From positions 1 through 55,806 of the forward strand of contig JAKBFV010000007.1 in assembly GCA_021833365.1 (NCBI GenBank): a stretch of DNA of 55,806 nt, in the 5' to 3' direction. The DNA comes from Pseudomonadota bacterium (GTDB lineage: Bacteria; Pseudomonadota; Gammaproteobacteria; Pseudomonadales; Moraxellaceae). Position 1 is the stretch's first letter, and each line of letters begins with the position of its first letter. Of the stretch, positions 41,535-49,473 are shown piece by piece. Both the position numbers and the translations under genes were made by a program. The notes beneath the pieces are model-generated. The model had not been told where the DNA came from and did no database searches. It was given only the letters and a program-made list of their open reading frames with translations.

Positions 41535-41792
41535 TCAGGCCTGGTGTTCCTTGTCCTTGGTCATGTTGGTGGTCGTGGTCGTCAGGGTGTCGGGTGCAGC
41601 GTGCTGCACGGCAGGCGGTGTCGCCGGCGGCGATTGACGCGCCGCCTCCTCGCCTTCGCGCATGGCCTGCTTGAAGCCATTGATGGCACCACCGAGGTCG
41701 CGCCCGAGGTTCTTGACCCGGCCGGTGCCGAAAATGAGCATGACGACCAGCAGCAACAGCACGATGTGAACGATACTCAGATTACCTAGCAT
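41535..41792 (-). CDS. tatA: Sec-independent translocase subunit TatA
   Basis: 85 residues. The N-terminal membrane helix (MLGNLSIVHIVLLLLVVMLI) is followed by the FGTGR hinge and amphipathic helix NLGRDLGGAINGFKQAM; the tail is low-complexity and ends in a run of five threonines (TLTTTTTNMTK). TatA forms the translocation pore. It is 12 bases after hisE, and the order hisI-hisE-tatA-tatB-tatC matches Pseudomonas. Confidence 0.95.
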   Translation of the reverse strand: MLGNLSIVHIVLLLLVVMLIFGTGRVKNLGRDLGGAINGFKQAMREGEEAARQSPPATPPAVQHAAPDTLTTTTTNMTKDKEHQA

Positions 41793-41804
41793 GGTGCAGT
41801 CCTC

Positions 41805-42149
41805 TCATGGCGAGGTGGTGTCAGAAGTCTTGCGCGCTGCTTTCTCGACGAGTCCGGAGATAGCGAAGCGACGCGCCAGTTCGGCGATGACCTGCTGGCT
41901 CGACAGGCCGAGATGCGCCAGCATCACCAGACTGTGGAACCAGAGATCGGCGGTTTCGTGGACGAGATCGCTGGTGTCGCCCGAGCGTTCAGCGTCTTTG
42001 GCGGCGATCAGGGTTTCGGTGCACTCTTCACCGAGTTTTTCCAGAATTTTGTTCAGGCCCTTGCTGTGCAGGCTGGCGACATAGGAGGTGGAGGGGTCGG
42101 CGTGCCGGCGCTGCGACAAGACAGCGTCGAGTTCACTGAGCAGATCCAT
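41805..42149 (-). CDS. hisE: Phosphoribosyl-ATP pyrophosphatase HisE
   Basis: 114 residues. The MazG-like HisE signature is [20 protein letters not shown], followed by [18 protein letters not shown]. It performs the second step of histidine synthesis. The start at 42149 has GGAGGA 5 bases upstream and lies inside the end of hisI (17-base overlap), so HisE is expressed with HisI as separate proteins rather than the fused HisIE of E. coli. Confidence 0.95.
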   Translation of the reverse strand: MDLLSELDAVLSQRRHADPSTSYVASLHSKGLNKILEKLGEECTETLIAAKDAERSGDTSDLVHETADLWFHSLVMLAHLGLSSQQVIAELARRFAISGLVEKAARKTSDTTSP

Positions 42150-42558
42150 AGATGTCCTCCGGCGACTTGATGGCCGCATCAGTTTCCTGCCAATGTGCTG
42201 GCGTATCGCCCTGCGCAGGCGTCCAGCGGCGATAAAAACAGGAGGCGCGGCCGGTATGGCAGGCGATGCCGCCGAGCTGTTCGACTTTGAGCAGCAAGGC
42301 ATCACCGTCACAGTCGAGGCAGAGTTCGACCAGCCGTTGCACATGTCCGGACTCTTCACCTTTGCGCCAGAGGCGCTGGCGTGAGCGCGAATAATAGATG
42401 GCGCGCCCCTCAGCGAGGCTCAGGCGCAAAGCCGTACGATCCATCCAGGCGAGCATGAGAACGCGCCCGCTGTCATGATCCTGGGCGATAGCCGGCACCA
42501 AGCCATCGTCATTCCAGGCGATGGCGTCGATCCACTCTTGTGCCGATGTCATGTTCAT
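42133..42558 (-). CDS. hisI: Phosphoribosyl-AMP cyclohydrolase HisI
   Basis: 141 residues. Motifs are [51 protein letters not shown] and [13 protein letters not shown], including the cysteine ligands of zinc and magnesium. It opens the adenine ring in the third step of histidine synthesis. The start has no strong ribosome site; an ATG at 42552 is a possible alternative. It lies 36 bases after ubiB and overlaps hisE. Confidence 0.95.
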   Translation of the reverse strand: MNMTSAQEWIDAIAWNDDGLVPAIAQDHDSGRVLMLAWMDRTALRLSLAEGRAIYYSRSRQRLWRKGEESGHVQRLVELCLDCDGDALLLKVEQLGGIACHTGRASCFYRRWTPAQGDTPAHWQETDAAIKSPEDIYGSAQ

Positions 42559-42594
42559 ATGGTCAGCATACCGTAAAAAGCCAGCAAAGTCGCC

Positions 42595-44217
42595 TCAGAG
42601 CCAGGGCAGGGCCAGGCATCCCAGCCAAAGCAGCGACGCTCCCGGCAGATGCTGTGTCGATGCGACCAGAGCCAGCCAGAAAAGCAGGGCGCCGATGAAC
42701 CAGCGTTGCCGGCGTTGCTGCGCGCGCAGATCCTGACGCAGCTGGCGCAAAAGATGCTCCTGCGCCTCACGCTGTTCGCCGGCGCGTCGGCCTTGCAGAA
42801 GGCTGTCATGGACGAGATGGGGCAGCTCCGGCAGCATGCTCGCCAGCTGTGGCAGACTGGCACTGACCTGGCGCATGAAAGCCTGTGGGCCGATCTGTTC
42901 GGCGAGCCAGCGGCTGAGCAGGGGGCGGCTCAGACTCCAGATGTCGAGCTCGGGATAGAGGTTGCGACCGAGGCCTTCGACATGGATCAGGGTCTTGAGC
43001 AGCAGAACGAAACGCGTCGGCACGAGCAGGCGATACTCACGCGCCAGATCGAGCAGCTGCAGCAGGGTCGGGGCGAAGTTCACCTGGGCGATGGTGTGAC
43101 TGAGCAGAGGCTCGATCAGGCGTCGCAGCGCCTCTTCGAGCTCATCGAGTTCGCTGCCCGGCGGAATCCAGCCGGCGCTGTAGGCGATGCGCAGCAATTC
43201 ACTGAAGTTGCGCTGAGTCAGCGCCATGCCGATGCGGGCAACGGCGACCTGGTCTTTCTTGCGCAGGCTGCCGATGACGGCGCAGTCGAGAGCGATGTAG
43301 CGCGGATTTTCGGGGTTGGCGAGGTCGACGAAGACATTGCCCGGGTGCATGTCGGCATGGAAGAAGTTGTCGCGCAGCAGCTGTGTGAAGAAGACGGTCA
43401 GGCCATTCTCGGCGAGGGCGCGGCGATTGACCTGGGCGGCATCGAGGGCGGCGCTGTCATTGATCGGGACGCCATAGATGCGTTCGCTGACGAGCACCTG
43501 GGCGGTGACCATGTCATCGATGACGGCGGGAACGTAGAGCAGATCCGAGTCGAGGAAGTTGTCGCGCAACTGCCGGGCATTGGCGGCTTCCTTGCGCAGG
43601 TCGCATTCATCGAGCAAAGTGTTCTCATAGTCGCTGACGACGCGGCTCAGATGCAGGCGCTGTGCTTCGCTCCAGCGTCTCTCGAGCAGACGTGCGAGGC
43701 TGAGCAGGAGGCCGAGATCGCTGCGGATCGCCGCCGCCATGCCGGGGCGCAGGACTTTGACCACGACTTCGCGGCCATCGAAGAGCTGCGCCGTATGCAC
43801 CTGTGCCAGCGAGGCGGCGGCGAGAATGCCGAGGTCGAAGCGAGCGAAGCAGGCTGCGATCGGTCGGCCGAGCTCGGTTTCGACGATGCGGCAGGCGATG
43901 GCGCTGGAAAAGGGCCGGACGTCATCCTGCAGATGGCTGAGTTCGTCGAGCACCGCCACGGGCAGCAGATCGCGGCGGGTGGCGATGAGCTGGCCGAGCT
44001 TGATGAAGACCGGACCGAGTTCTTCCATGGCCAGGCGCAAGCCCTGCGCCGGGGAAGAGCGTCGGCGCGGCCACCACCAGGCGGGATGCAGGCGGAAAAA
44101 ATAGAGGAGGACGCGCAGGGAGGCGGGCAGGTTCGGTGCGAGCAGACCATCGATACGATGACTGGCGAGTATGCCCCAGATGGTCAGCAGGCGGTGCAGG
44201 TGAGCCAGTCGCTTCAT
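42595..44217 (-). CDS. ubiB: Ubiquinone biosynthesis ATPase-like kinase UbiB
   Basis: 540 residues of the ADCK/UbiB atypical kinase family. The KxGQ motif is in FIKLGQLIATRRDLLP, followed by LAAASLAQVHTAQLFDGREV; DNFFHADMHPGNVFVD and IALDCAVIGSL hold the catalytic-loop and metal residues. Two C-terminal membrane helices (WFIGALLFWLALVA and ASLLWLGCLALP) anchor it. It supports coenzyme Q assembly. It overlaps ubiJ by 4 bases. Confidence 0.95.
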   Translation of the reverse strand: MKRLAHLHRLLTIWGILASHRIDGLLAPNLPASLRVLLYFFRLHPAWWWPRRRSSPAQGLRLAMEELGPVFIKLGQLIATRRDLLPVAVLDELSHLQDDVRPFSSAIACRIVETELGRPIAACFARFDLGILAAASLAQVHTAQLFDGREVVVKVLRPGMAAAIRSDLGLLLSLARLLERRWSEAQRLHLSRVVSDYENTLLDECDLRKEAANARQLRDNFLDSDLLYVPAVIDDMVTAQVLVSERIYGVPINDSAALDAAQVNRRALAENGLTVFFTQLLRDNFFHADMHPGNVFVDLANPENPRYIALDCAVIGSLRKKDQVAVARIGMALTQRNFSELLRIAYSAGWIPPGSELDELEEALRRLIEPLLSHTIAQVNFAPTLLQLLDLAREYRLLVPTRFVLLLKTLIHVEGLGRNLYPELDIWSLSRPLLSRWLAEQIGPQAFMRQVSASLPQLASMLPELPHLVHDSLLQGRRAGEQREAQEHLLRQLRQDLRAQQRRQRWFIGALLFWLALVASTQHLPGASLLWLGCLALPWL

Positions 44218-44846
44218 GGGCGGGCATCCTTGATCAGGGCGAGGCGTTGTTCCAGGCGTTGCAGGCGATCTTGCAGGCGGTCGAGATCGGAACGGCTGTC
44301 CTCCAGGTGTGACAGCAACTCCTCACCTTCCCAGCGCAGGGGCAGGATGCCGAGCTCCTGCTGCAGATAATCACGGCTGTTCTGCAGCAGGATACGCGTG
44401 CTGCGCTTGAACAGGCGGCCGAGCTGGCGCACCTGGCGACCGATCTGGTGGGCGCCGCTGTCGCCGAGCCAGCGCGACAGCGGTTCCTCCCAGTCGATAT
44501 CGAGCTGGCGCAGGGCCTGGTAGAGCGTCTCGAGCAGCTGCGTCTGGCCGCCGCTGCGCAACGGCCCGCCAACCCACTGCGCTTGCTGGCGCAAGGCTTG
44601 TCGCAGCAGGTCGAGTGAGCGCGCTTCGAGGGTGGCATGAGCGCTCTCGTGCAGATCGCTGGTGAGCAGGAGGCGGCCTTCCTGGACGCTGATCATGAAG
44701 GCGATCTCGGGTTGATGGATCTCGATGAAGATGCGTCGTCCTTCGAGGGCAGTCAGGCGTTGGCGGGTGGCCGGGTCATAGCGCAGCGCCGTCTCGATCA
44801 GACGCTCGGCACTTTTCAGCAAAAGCAGGCGGGGCAGGCTGATCAT
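44214..44846 (-). CDS. ubiJ: Ubiquinone biosynthesis accessory factor UbiJ (SCP2 domain)
   Basis: 210 residues. An N-terminal SCP2-like lipid-binding domain (about residues 10-110; [19 protein letters not shown]) is followed by a C-terminal coiled coil ([20 protein letters not shown]). UbiJ organises the soluble Q-biosynthesis complex in E. coli. It is translationally coupled to both ubiE and ubiB by 4-base overlaps, giving the ubiE-ubiJ-ubiB unit. Confidence 0.92.
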   Translation of the reverse strand: MISLPRLLLLKSAERLIETALRYDPATRQRLTALEGRRIFIEIHQPEIAFMISVQEGRLLLTSDLHESAHATLEARSLDLLRQALRQQAQWVGGPLRSGGQTQLLETLYQALRQLDIDWEEPLSRWLGDSGAHQIGRQVRQLGRLFKRSTRILLQNSRDYLQQELGILPLRWEGEELLSHLEDSRSDLDRLQDRLQRLEQRLALIKDARP

Positions 44847-45592
44847 GCCTTGAATCCGCGGTGCAGGGCGACGACGCCAGCGGTCAGATTGTGGTAGTCG
44901 ACCTGGCCGAAGCCGGCGCGCTCCATCATGCCGGCCAGGGTCTCCTGGTCCGGGTGCATGCGTATCGATTCGGCCAGATAACGATAGCTGCCGGCGTCAT
45001 GGGCGACGAGTTCGCCGAGAGCGGGCAGGATGTTAAAAGAGTAGAGGTCGTAGAGGCGTGACAGTGGCGCCGAGACGGGCTTGGAAAACTCCAGGACGAG
45101 CAGGCGTCCCCCCGGTTTGAGGACGCGCCACATGGAGCGCAGGGCGGCGTCCTTGTCGGTGACGTTGCGCAGGCCAAAGGCGATGGTGACGAGGTCGAAG
45201 CTGGCGTCGGCGAAAGGCAGACATTCGGCGTCGGCCTGGACGAAGTCGAGGGCGCTGCTGACGCCACGGTCGAGCAATTTATCGCGTCCGACGGCGAGCA
45301 TGCTCGAGTTGATGTCGGCGAGAACGACACGCCCCTGGCGCCCCAGGCGCCGGCTGAAGGCCAGGGCCAGGTCACCGGTGCCGCCAGCGATGTCGAGCAG
45401 CGACTGGCCAGCACGGACCCCGGACATCTCCAAGGCATAGCGCTTCCACAGGCGATGGATGCCGAAGGACATGAGATCGTTCATCAGATCATATTTGCCG
45501 GCGACGGAGTGAAAGACCTCGGCCACTTTCTCGCCCTTCTGGCCAGCAGCGACAGTGCTGTAACCGAAGTGAGTGAGTTCATCGTCACGCAT
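44843..45592 (-). CDS. ubiE: Ubiquinone/menaquinone methyltransferase UbiE
   Basis: 249 residues. It has [14 protein letters not shown]-like residues near the start ([20 protein letters not shown]), then the SAM site [16 protein letters not shown] and the quinone-family motif [19 protein letters not shown]. It methylates ring carbon of the Q precursor. The start at 45592 is chosen for GAGG 8 bases upstream and for the family N terminus. It is first in the ubiE-ubiJ-ubiB-hisI-hisE-tatABC run. Confidence 0.95.
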   Translation of the reverse strand: MRDDELTHFGYSTVAAGQKGEKVAEVFHSVAGKYDLMNDLMSFGIHRLWKRYALEMSGVRAGQSLLDIAGGTGDLALAFSRRLGRQGRVVLADINSSMLAVGRDKLLDRGVSSALDFVQADAECLPFADASFDLVTIAFGLRNVTDKDAALRSMWRVLKPGGRLLVLEFSKPVSAPLSRLYDLYSFNILPALGELVAHDAGSYRYLAESIRMHPDQETLAGMMERAGFGQVDYHNLTAGVVALHRGFKA

Positions 45593-45668
45593 ACAGGGGT
45601 CCTCGGGGCGGTCGGTACCTGTCACCGGCGCATGATGCCAGATCGGTGATGGGTCAAATTGTTCTGGG

Positions 45669-46421
45669 TCAAGACCTGGGGGCGAAAGGATCGGGTTCGC
45701 AGCTCAGGATCTTCTCCATGATCTGGCGCTCGACGCCGGCGAATTCACGGATGAAGTCACTGGCTGAGCCCATCGGCCGCATGACATCGAAGCCGCGGCC
45801 AAGAAAATCATACAGGCCACCGAGTCCGGCCATATGGGCGGGGCGTGAAGACATCTTGAAAGTGGCGTAGATGACGCGCGAGCGCACATAGCGATCGAGC
45901 CCGAGACCGAGTTCGGCGACCAGGTCGAGCTGTCTCTCACGCGCCGGCGCCTCGCTGCACAGGCGATAGGCCGTGCAATAACTCTCGTCATCGATGGCGC
46001 TGACAGCCATCTCTTCGAACAGGATTTCGGTCATGCGCTGGTCGAGGGCGCCGGTCAGGGAATTGAGTTCGAGGGCAATGCCGGACGTGCGCAGGACCGA
46101 ATCGGGCAGCAGCTTACTCGCCAGAGGCAGGGCGCGCTCGACTTCATTGGCGAGTTCGCTGAGGTCGAGTCCTCCGTACATGTCGGAGAGAAAGAACTCG
46201 GTGGCAGCGCAGTAACGCGCGTCGGCGAGCAGGCGCTGGTGCGTCATCTTGAGGCGCTGTACCTGCCACATCTGCAGCTGCATGAAGTGGGCGTTGAAGT
46301 CAGGTTCATGATGGCAGCGCCAGTTACGAAAGGAAGCGATCTCGGCGCGCATGAATTCCGCCGTGCTCAAGGATCGTCCATCGCGCTCCTGCGCAACCAG
46401 GGTGATGCGTGCGCGTTCCAT
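45669..46421 (-). CDS. FFLEELY-like conserved protein of unknown function
   Basis: 250 residues, mostly helical, no signal peptide or membrane segment. It contains [20 protein letters not shown], which resembles the motif that names a family of uncharacterised gammaproteobacterial proteins, and a repeated hydrophobic-charged pattern in the second half ([20 protein letters not shown]). Its role is unknown. The nearest purine-rich site is very close to the ATG at 46421 (GAGGCC), so the true start may be the internal ATG at MRAEIASF. It stands between the DUF971 gene and ubiE. Confidence 0.65.
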   Translation of the reverse strand: MERARITLVAQERDGRSLSTAEFMRAEIASFRNWRCHHEPDFNAHFMQLQMWQVQRLKMTHQRLLADARYCAATEFFLSDMYGGLDLSELANEVERALPLASKLLPDSVLRTSGIALELNSLTGALDQRMTEILFEEMAVSAIDDESYCTAYRLCSEAPARERQLDLVAELGLGLDRYVRSRVIYATFKMSSRPAHMAGLGGLYDFLGRGFDVMRPMGSASDFIREFAGVERQIMEKILSCEPDPFAPRS

Positions 46422-46484
46422 GGCCTCAACTCTTCTCCGATGAGCGTGGGGCCTGCATTTTATCAGGAACTCCCGGGCTTGACA

Positions 46485-46781
46485 TCAGTCCTTGCCAGAC
46501 TGCCGCGCCGCCAGGCGGCGCAAGTAGTCATAACTGTAGAGGCCGCTGCGGTGACCATCGGAAAAGTGTATCCGTAAGGCGTAGAGGCCGCAGGGCTCGA
46601 TATGATCGATAGCGATGCTCATGTCGCCAGCGCACCCCGCCGCAGCGGGCCCCTGCGCGGCAGCGGAGAGAGAGTGCTGGCGCAGATAGTCGGCGCTGAT
46701 GCGATGGCGCTGCGCGGTATCGACGATCTCGAGGGTGCGCTCCTGACGGTGATAGAGCACCTGCAGCGGCGGCTCGCTCAT
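46485..46781 (-). CDS. DUF971 (gamma-butyrobetaine hydroxylase N-terminal-like) protein
   Basis: 98 residues with the DUF971 pattern: [20 protein letters not shown], then [20 protein letters not shown] and [11 protein letters not shown]. Some relatives are linked to iron-sulfur cluster handling; no role is certain. It overlaps hslU by 4 bases and follows it in the operon, as I recall it does in Pseudomonas. No promoter of its own is apparent. Confidence 0.88.
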   Translation of the reverse strand: MSEPPLQVLYHRQERTLEIVDTAQRHRISADYLRQHSLSAAAQGPAAAGCAGDMSIAIDHIEPCGLYALRIHFSDGHRSGLYSYDYLRRLAARQSGKD

Positions 46782-48124
46782 AGGATATAACGGCTGAGGT
46801 CGCGGTTCTGCGCCAACGAGGCGAGCTGGCGGTCGACATCAGCGGCGCTCAGCGTCAAGGTCCGGTCAGCATATTCGATGGCGAGATCGGCGGCGCCGAA
46901 GGAGATGTCGTCGAGCAGCCGTTCGAGCACAGTGTGCAGGCGGCGTGCGCCGATGTTCTCGGTGCGCTCGTTGACCTGCCAGGCGATCTCGGCGAGACGG
47001 TCGATGGCTTCTTCACTGAAGTGCACCTTGAGGCCTTCGACGGCGAGCAGAGCGGTGTACTGGCGGATCAGCGAGTGGTCGGGCTCGCACAGGATGCGTT
47101 TGAAATCGCCGGGCTGGAGGGCCTTGAGCTCGACGCGGATGGGCAGGCGGCCCTGCAGCTCGGGGATGAGGTCGGAAGGTTTGGCGAGATGAAAGGCCCC
47201 CGAGGCGATGAAGAGGATGTGATCGGTGCGGATGACGCCATATTTGGTGGTGACGGCGCAGCCTTCGATCAGGGGCAGAAGATCACGCTGCACCCCCTCG
47301 CGCGAGACCTCGCCACCGCCACTGTTTTCGCTGCGCCGACAGACCTTGTCGATCTCATCGATGAAGACGATGCCATTCTGCTCGACGGCCAGCAAGGCCT
47401 GGCGGCGCAGTTCATCCTCGTTGATCAGTTTGCCGGCCTCCTCGTCGCGCAGGCGCAGGCGCGCCTCGCGGATCTTCAGGCGGCGCGTCTGCGTCTGCTG
47501 CTGGCCAAATTGGCTGAACAGGTTTTGCAGCTGCGAACTCATCTCCTCCATGCCCGGTGGCGCCATGATCTCGACGTCGACACGCTTGGCAGTTTCGATC
47601 TCGATGTCACGTTCATCGAGTTCGCCGGCGCATAGCTTGGCGCGCAGGATCTTGCGCGTGCGTTCCTGATCTGGGCTCGCGCTGGCGCCGCTTGGGTCGC
47701 GTGGCGTGCGCAGCAGGCTGTCGAGAATGCGTTCCTGCGCCTGTTCTTCAGCACGTTCGCTCATCAGGTCGAGATGTTTCTGGCGACTCTCCTTGACGGC
47801 GATTTCGACCAGGTCGCGAATGATCGTTTCGACGTCGCGACCGACATAGCCGACCTCGGTGAACTTGGTCGCTTCCACTTTGATGAAGGGGGCTTGTGCC
47901 AGGCGCGCCAGGCGGCGCGCGATCTCGGTCTTGCCGACGCCGGTCGGACCGATCATCAGGATGTTTTTCGGGGCGATCTCGCGGCGCAGCTCCGGTTCGA
48001 GCTGCATGCGCCGCCAGCGGTTGCGCAGAGCGATGGCGACGGCGCGTTTGGCGTCCTGCTGTCCGATGATGTGACGGTCGAGTTCGTGCACGATTTCACG
48101 CGGCGTCATGATCTCCACGCTCAT
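46778..48124 (-). CDS. hslU: HslU, ATPase subunit of the HslUV protease
   Basis: 448 residues of the AAA+ family. Walker A is [15 protein letters not shown], Walker B with the DEID box is [14 protein letters not shown], and an I-domain lies between (about residues 110-245). The C-terminal tail [10 protein letters not shown] docks into HslV. It unfolds substrates for the peptidase. It overlaps hslV by 4 bases. Confidence 0.97.
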   Translation of the reverse strand: MSVEIMTPREIVHELDRHIIGQQDAKRAVAIALRNRWRRMQLEPELRREIAPKNILMIGPTGVGKTEIARRLARLAQAPFIKVEATKFTEVGYVGRDVETIIRDLVEIAVKESRQKHLDLMSERAEEQAQERILDSLLRTPRDPSGASASPDQERTRKILRAKLCAGELDERDIEIETAKRVDVEIMAPPGMEEMSSQLQNLFSQFGQQQTQTRRLKIREARLRLRDEEAGKLINEDELRRQALLAVEQNGIVFIDEIDKVCRRSENSGGGEVSREGVQRDLLPLIEGCAVTTKYGVIRTDHILFIASGAFHLAKPSDLIPELQGRLPIRVELKALQPGDFKRILCEPDHSLIRQYTALLAVEGLKVHFSEEAIDRLAEIAWQVNERTENIGARRLHTVLERLLDDISFGAADLAIEYADRTLTLSAADVDRQLASLAQNRDLSRYIL

Positions 48125-48645
48125 ACCTCCAGCTCTTCGATGGTGAAGCGTTCATTGGTGTAGACGCAGATGTCGGCGGCGATCTGCAGAGACTCGTGGG
48201 CGATGGTGCGGGCGTCGAGCTGGGTATGAGTGAGCAGGGCGCGACCGGCGGCGAGCGCATAATTACCGCCACTGCCGACGGCGATGATGGCGTGTTCTGG
48301 TTCGATGACGTCGCCATTACCGGTGATGACCAGCATGGCCTCATGATTGGCGACGACGAGCAGGGCTTCGAGGCGACGCAGCATGCGATCGGTGCGCCAG
48401 TCTTTGGCGAGTTCGACGGCGGAGCGCACCAGCTGCCCCTGATATTTCTCCAGCTGCGCCTCAAAGCGTTCAAACAGCGTGAAGGCATCGGCTGTGCCCC
48501 CGGCAAAGCCGGCCAGGACCTTGTCATCGTAGAGGCGGCGCACCTTGCGCGCATTGCCCTTCATGATGGTCGGACCTTGTGAAACCTGACCGTCGCCGGC
48601 GAGGACGATGTGGCGGTCGCGGCGAACGGCAACGATGGTGGTCAT
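48121..48645 (-). CDS. hslV: HslV, peptidase subunit of the HslUV protease
   Basis: 174 residues. [20 protein letters not shown] exposes the catalytic threonine after Met removal; [20 protein letters not shown] carries the active-site lysine region, and [13 protein letters not shown] is typical of the beta-type proteasome-like family. It starts after a strong GGAGGAG site. It is the first gene of the heat-shock operon hslVU and has a sigma32-type promoter. Confidence 0.97.
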   Translation of the reverse strand: MTTIVAVRRDRHIVLAGDGQVSQGPTIMKGNARKVRRLYDDKVLAGFAGGTADAFTLFERFEAQLEKYQGQLVRSAVELAKDWRTDRMLRRLEALLVVANHEAMLVITGNGDVIEPEHAIIAVGSGGNYALAAGRALLTHTQLDARTIAHESLQIAADICVYTNERFTIEELEV

Positions 48646-48646
48646 G

Positions 48647-48676
48647 CGGCAGGACTCCTCCAGCGGAATCCTGCCG
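48647..48676 (-). promoter_or_regulatory. Inverted repeat around the hslV ribosome-binding site
   Basis: On the minus strand CGGCAGGA (48676-48669) and TCCTGCCG (48654-48647) form a perfect 8-base stem with a 14-base loop that holds the GGAGGAG ribosome site; the right arm ends 1 base before the ATG. The sigma32 start site predicted near 48670 would cut off most of the left arm. Confidence 0.5.
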
Positions 48677-48705
48677 AGATGGGGGAGGGCAGCGGTGAAT
48701 TCAAG
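48677..48705 (-). promoter_or_regulatory. Sigma32-type (RpoH) promoter of hslVU
   Basis: On the minus strand CTTGAA (48705-48700), a 15-base spacer and CCCCATCT (48684-48677) match the heat-shock consensus CTTGAA...CCCCATnT closely. The position, between the SPOR gene and hslV, is where the heat-shock promoter is expected. Confidence 0.82.
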
Positions 48706-48724
48706 TCAGGCTGCCGCAGCGGTC

Positions 48725-49459
48725 TCAGGGTTTTTTGCGTATGCCGATGCTGGCGATGCCCTGTTCCTGTAGGTGTTTTTTGGCCGTCGCTGCTGCTGCT
48801 GCGTCCGGAAAAGGACCGGCGATGACGCGATACCAGGTGGGTTGGCCATCGACCACCACCGGCTGAATCGTCACCGCCAGCCCGAGCATGAGGATCTGTG
48901 CGCGCCGCTGGTCGGCTTCAGCCTCGGTATGGAAGGAACCACTCTGCAGGATGTAGGTGGCGTGCTCCTGTGGCGGCGTCGGTGCTGCCGTTTCAGCAGG
49001 TGCAGGCGTCGCCGGCGCGTCATCGGGCGCTGTCGCAGAGGGGGTGTGCTCCGGCGCTGGAGGCGATGCTGGTGCTGGTGCTGGTGCTGGTGCCGGTGCC
49101 GGTGCCGGTGCCGGTGCCGGTGCCGGTGCCGGTGCCGGTGCCGGTGCCGGTGCGTTGGCCGGCGTCCCCGACGCCGTCGCGGCGACCGAAGGTTGATGCG
49201 AGAGGATGTTGTAGAAGTCGAAATGCGGCGTCGGTGCCGAGGTTTCATCGCCGCCATCGGCGCTGCTGGCCGTGCGGGGAGTCGCGCCACCAGCGCTGGC
49301 GCAAGACGCCGCTGGCCGGTTGCTGAAATTGCACCACAGCCAGGTCAGCATGCCGCCGATCAAAAGGCCGGTGAGCAGCCAGAGCATGCCGCCGAGCAGG
49401 CGCGGCGGCTTGGTGGGGGGCGGAGTGCGCGGCGTCGCGCCGCGGGAGCTGGTGGCCAT
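48725..49459 (-). CDS. SPOR-domain cell-division protein (FtsN-like)
   Basis: 244 residues. A cytoplasmic tail is followed by one membrane helix (about residues 24-44: GGMLWLLTGLLIGGMLTWLW), a long Ala/Pro linker (about 100-135) and a C-terminal SPOR domain (TYILQSGSFHTEAEADQRRA and onward) that binds bare septal peptidoglycan. It is between argS and hslV, as in Pseudomonas. I chose the start at 49459 for AGGA 6 bases upstream; an earlier ATG at 49474 overlaps the argS stop. Confidence 0.85.
   Translation of the reverse strand: MATSSRGATPRTPPPTKPPRLLGGMLWLLTGLLIGGMLTWLWCNFSNRPAASCASAGGATPRTASSADGGDETSAPTPHFDFYNILSHQPSVAATASGTPANAPAPAPAPAPAPAPAPAPAPAPAPAPAPASPPAPEHTPSATAPDDAPATPAPAETAAPTPPQEHATYILQSGSFHTEAEADQRRAQILMLGLAVTIQPVVVDGQPTWYRVIAGPFPDAAAAATAKKHLQEQGIASIGIRKKP
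49071..49154. repeat. Hexanucleotide tandem repeat GGTGCC/GGTGCT
   Basis: Fourteen consecutive six-base units: three GGTGCT, ten GGTGCC and one GGTGCG, in phase from 49071 to 49154. They encode the Ala-Pro linker of the SPOR protein on the minus strand. A change in copy number would keep frame and only lengthen or shorten the linker. Confidence 0.9.
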
Positions 49460-49473
49460 GCGGGTTCCTGTCA

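Noticed and set aside
45640-45680. Direct repeat TGGGTCAA ahead of ubiE
   Set aside because: Two eight-base copies 15 bases apart are too short to be significant, and they lie partly at the end of the neighbouring gene.
49071-49154. Possible CRISPR array in the SPOR gene
   Set aside because: The repeats are contiguous six-base units without spacers and encode an Ala-Pro linker. They are a microsatellite.
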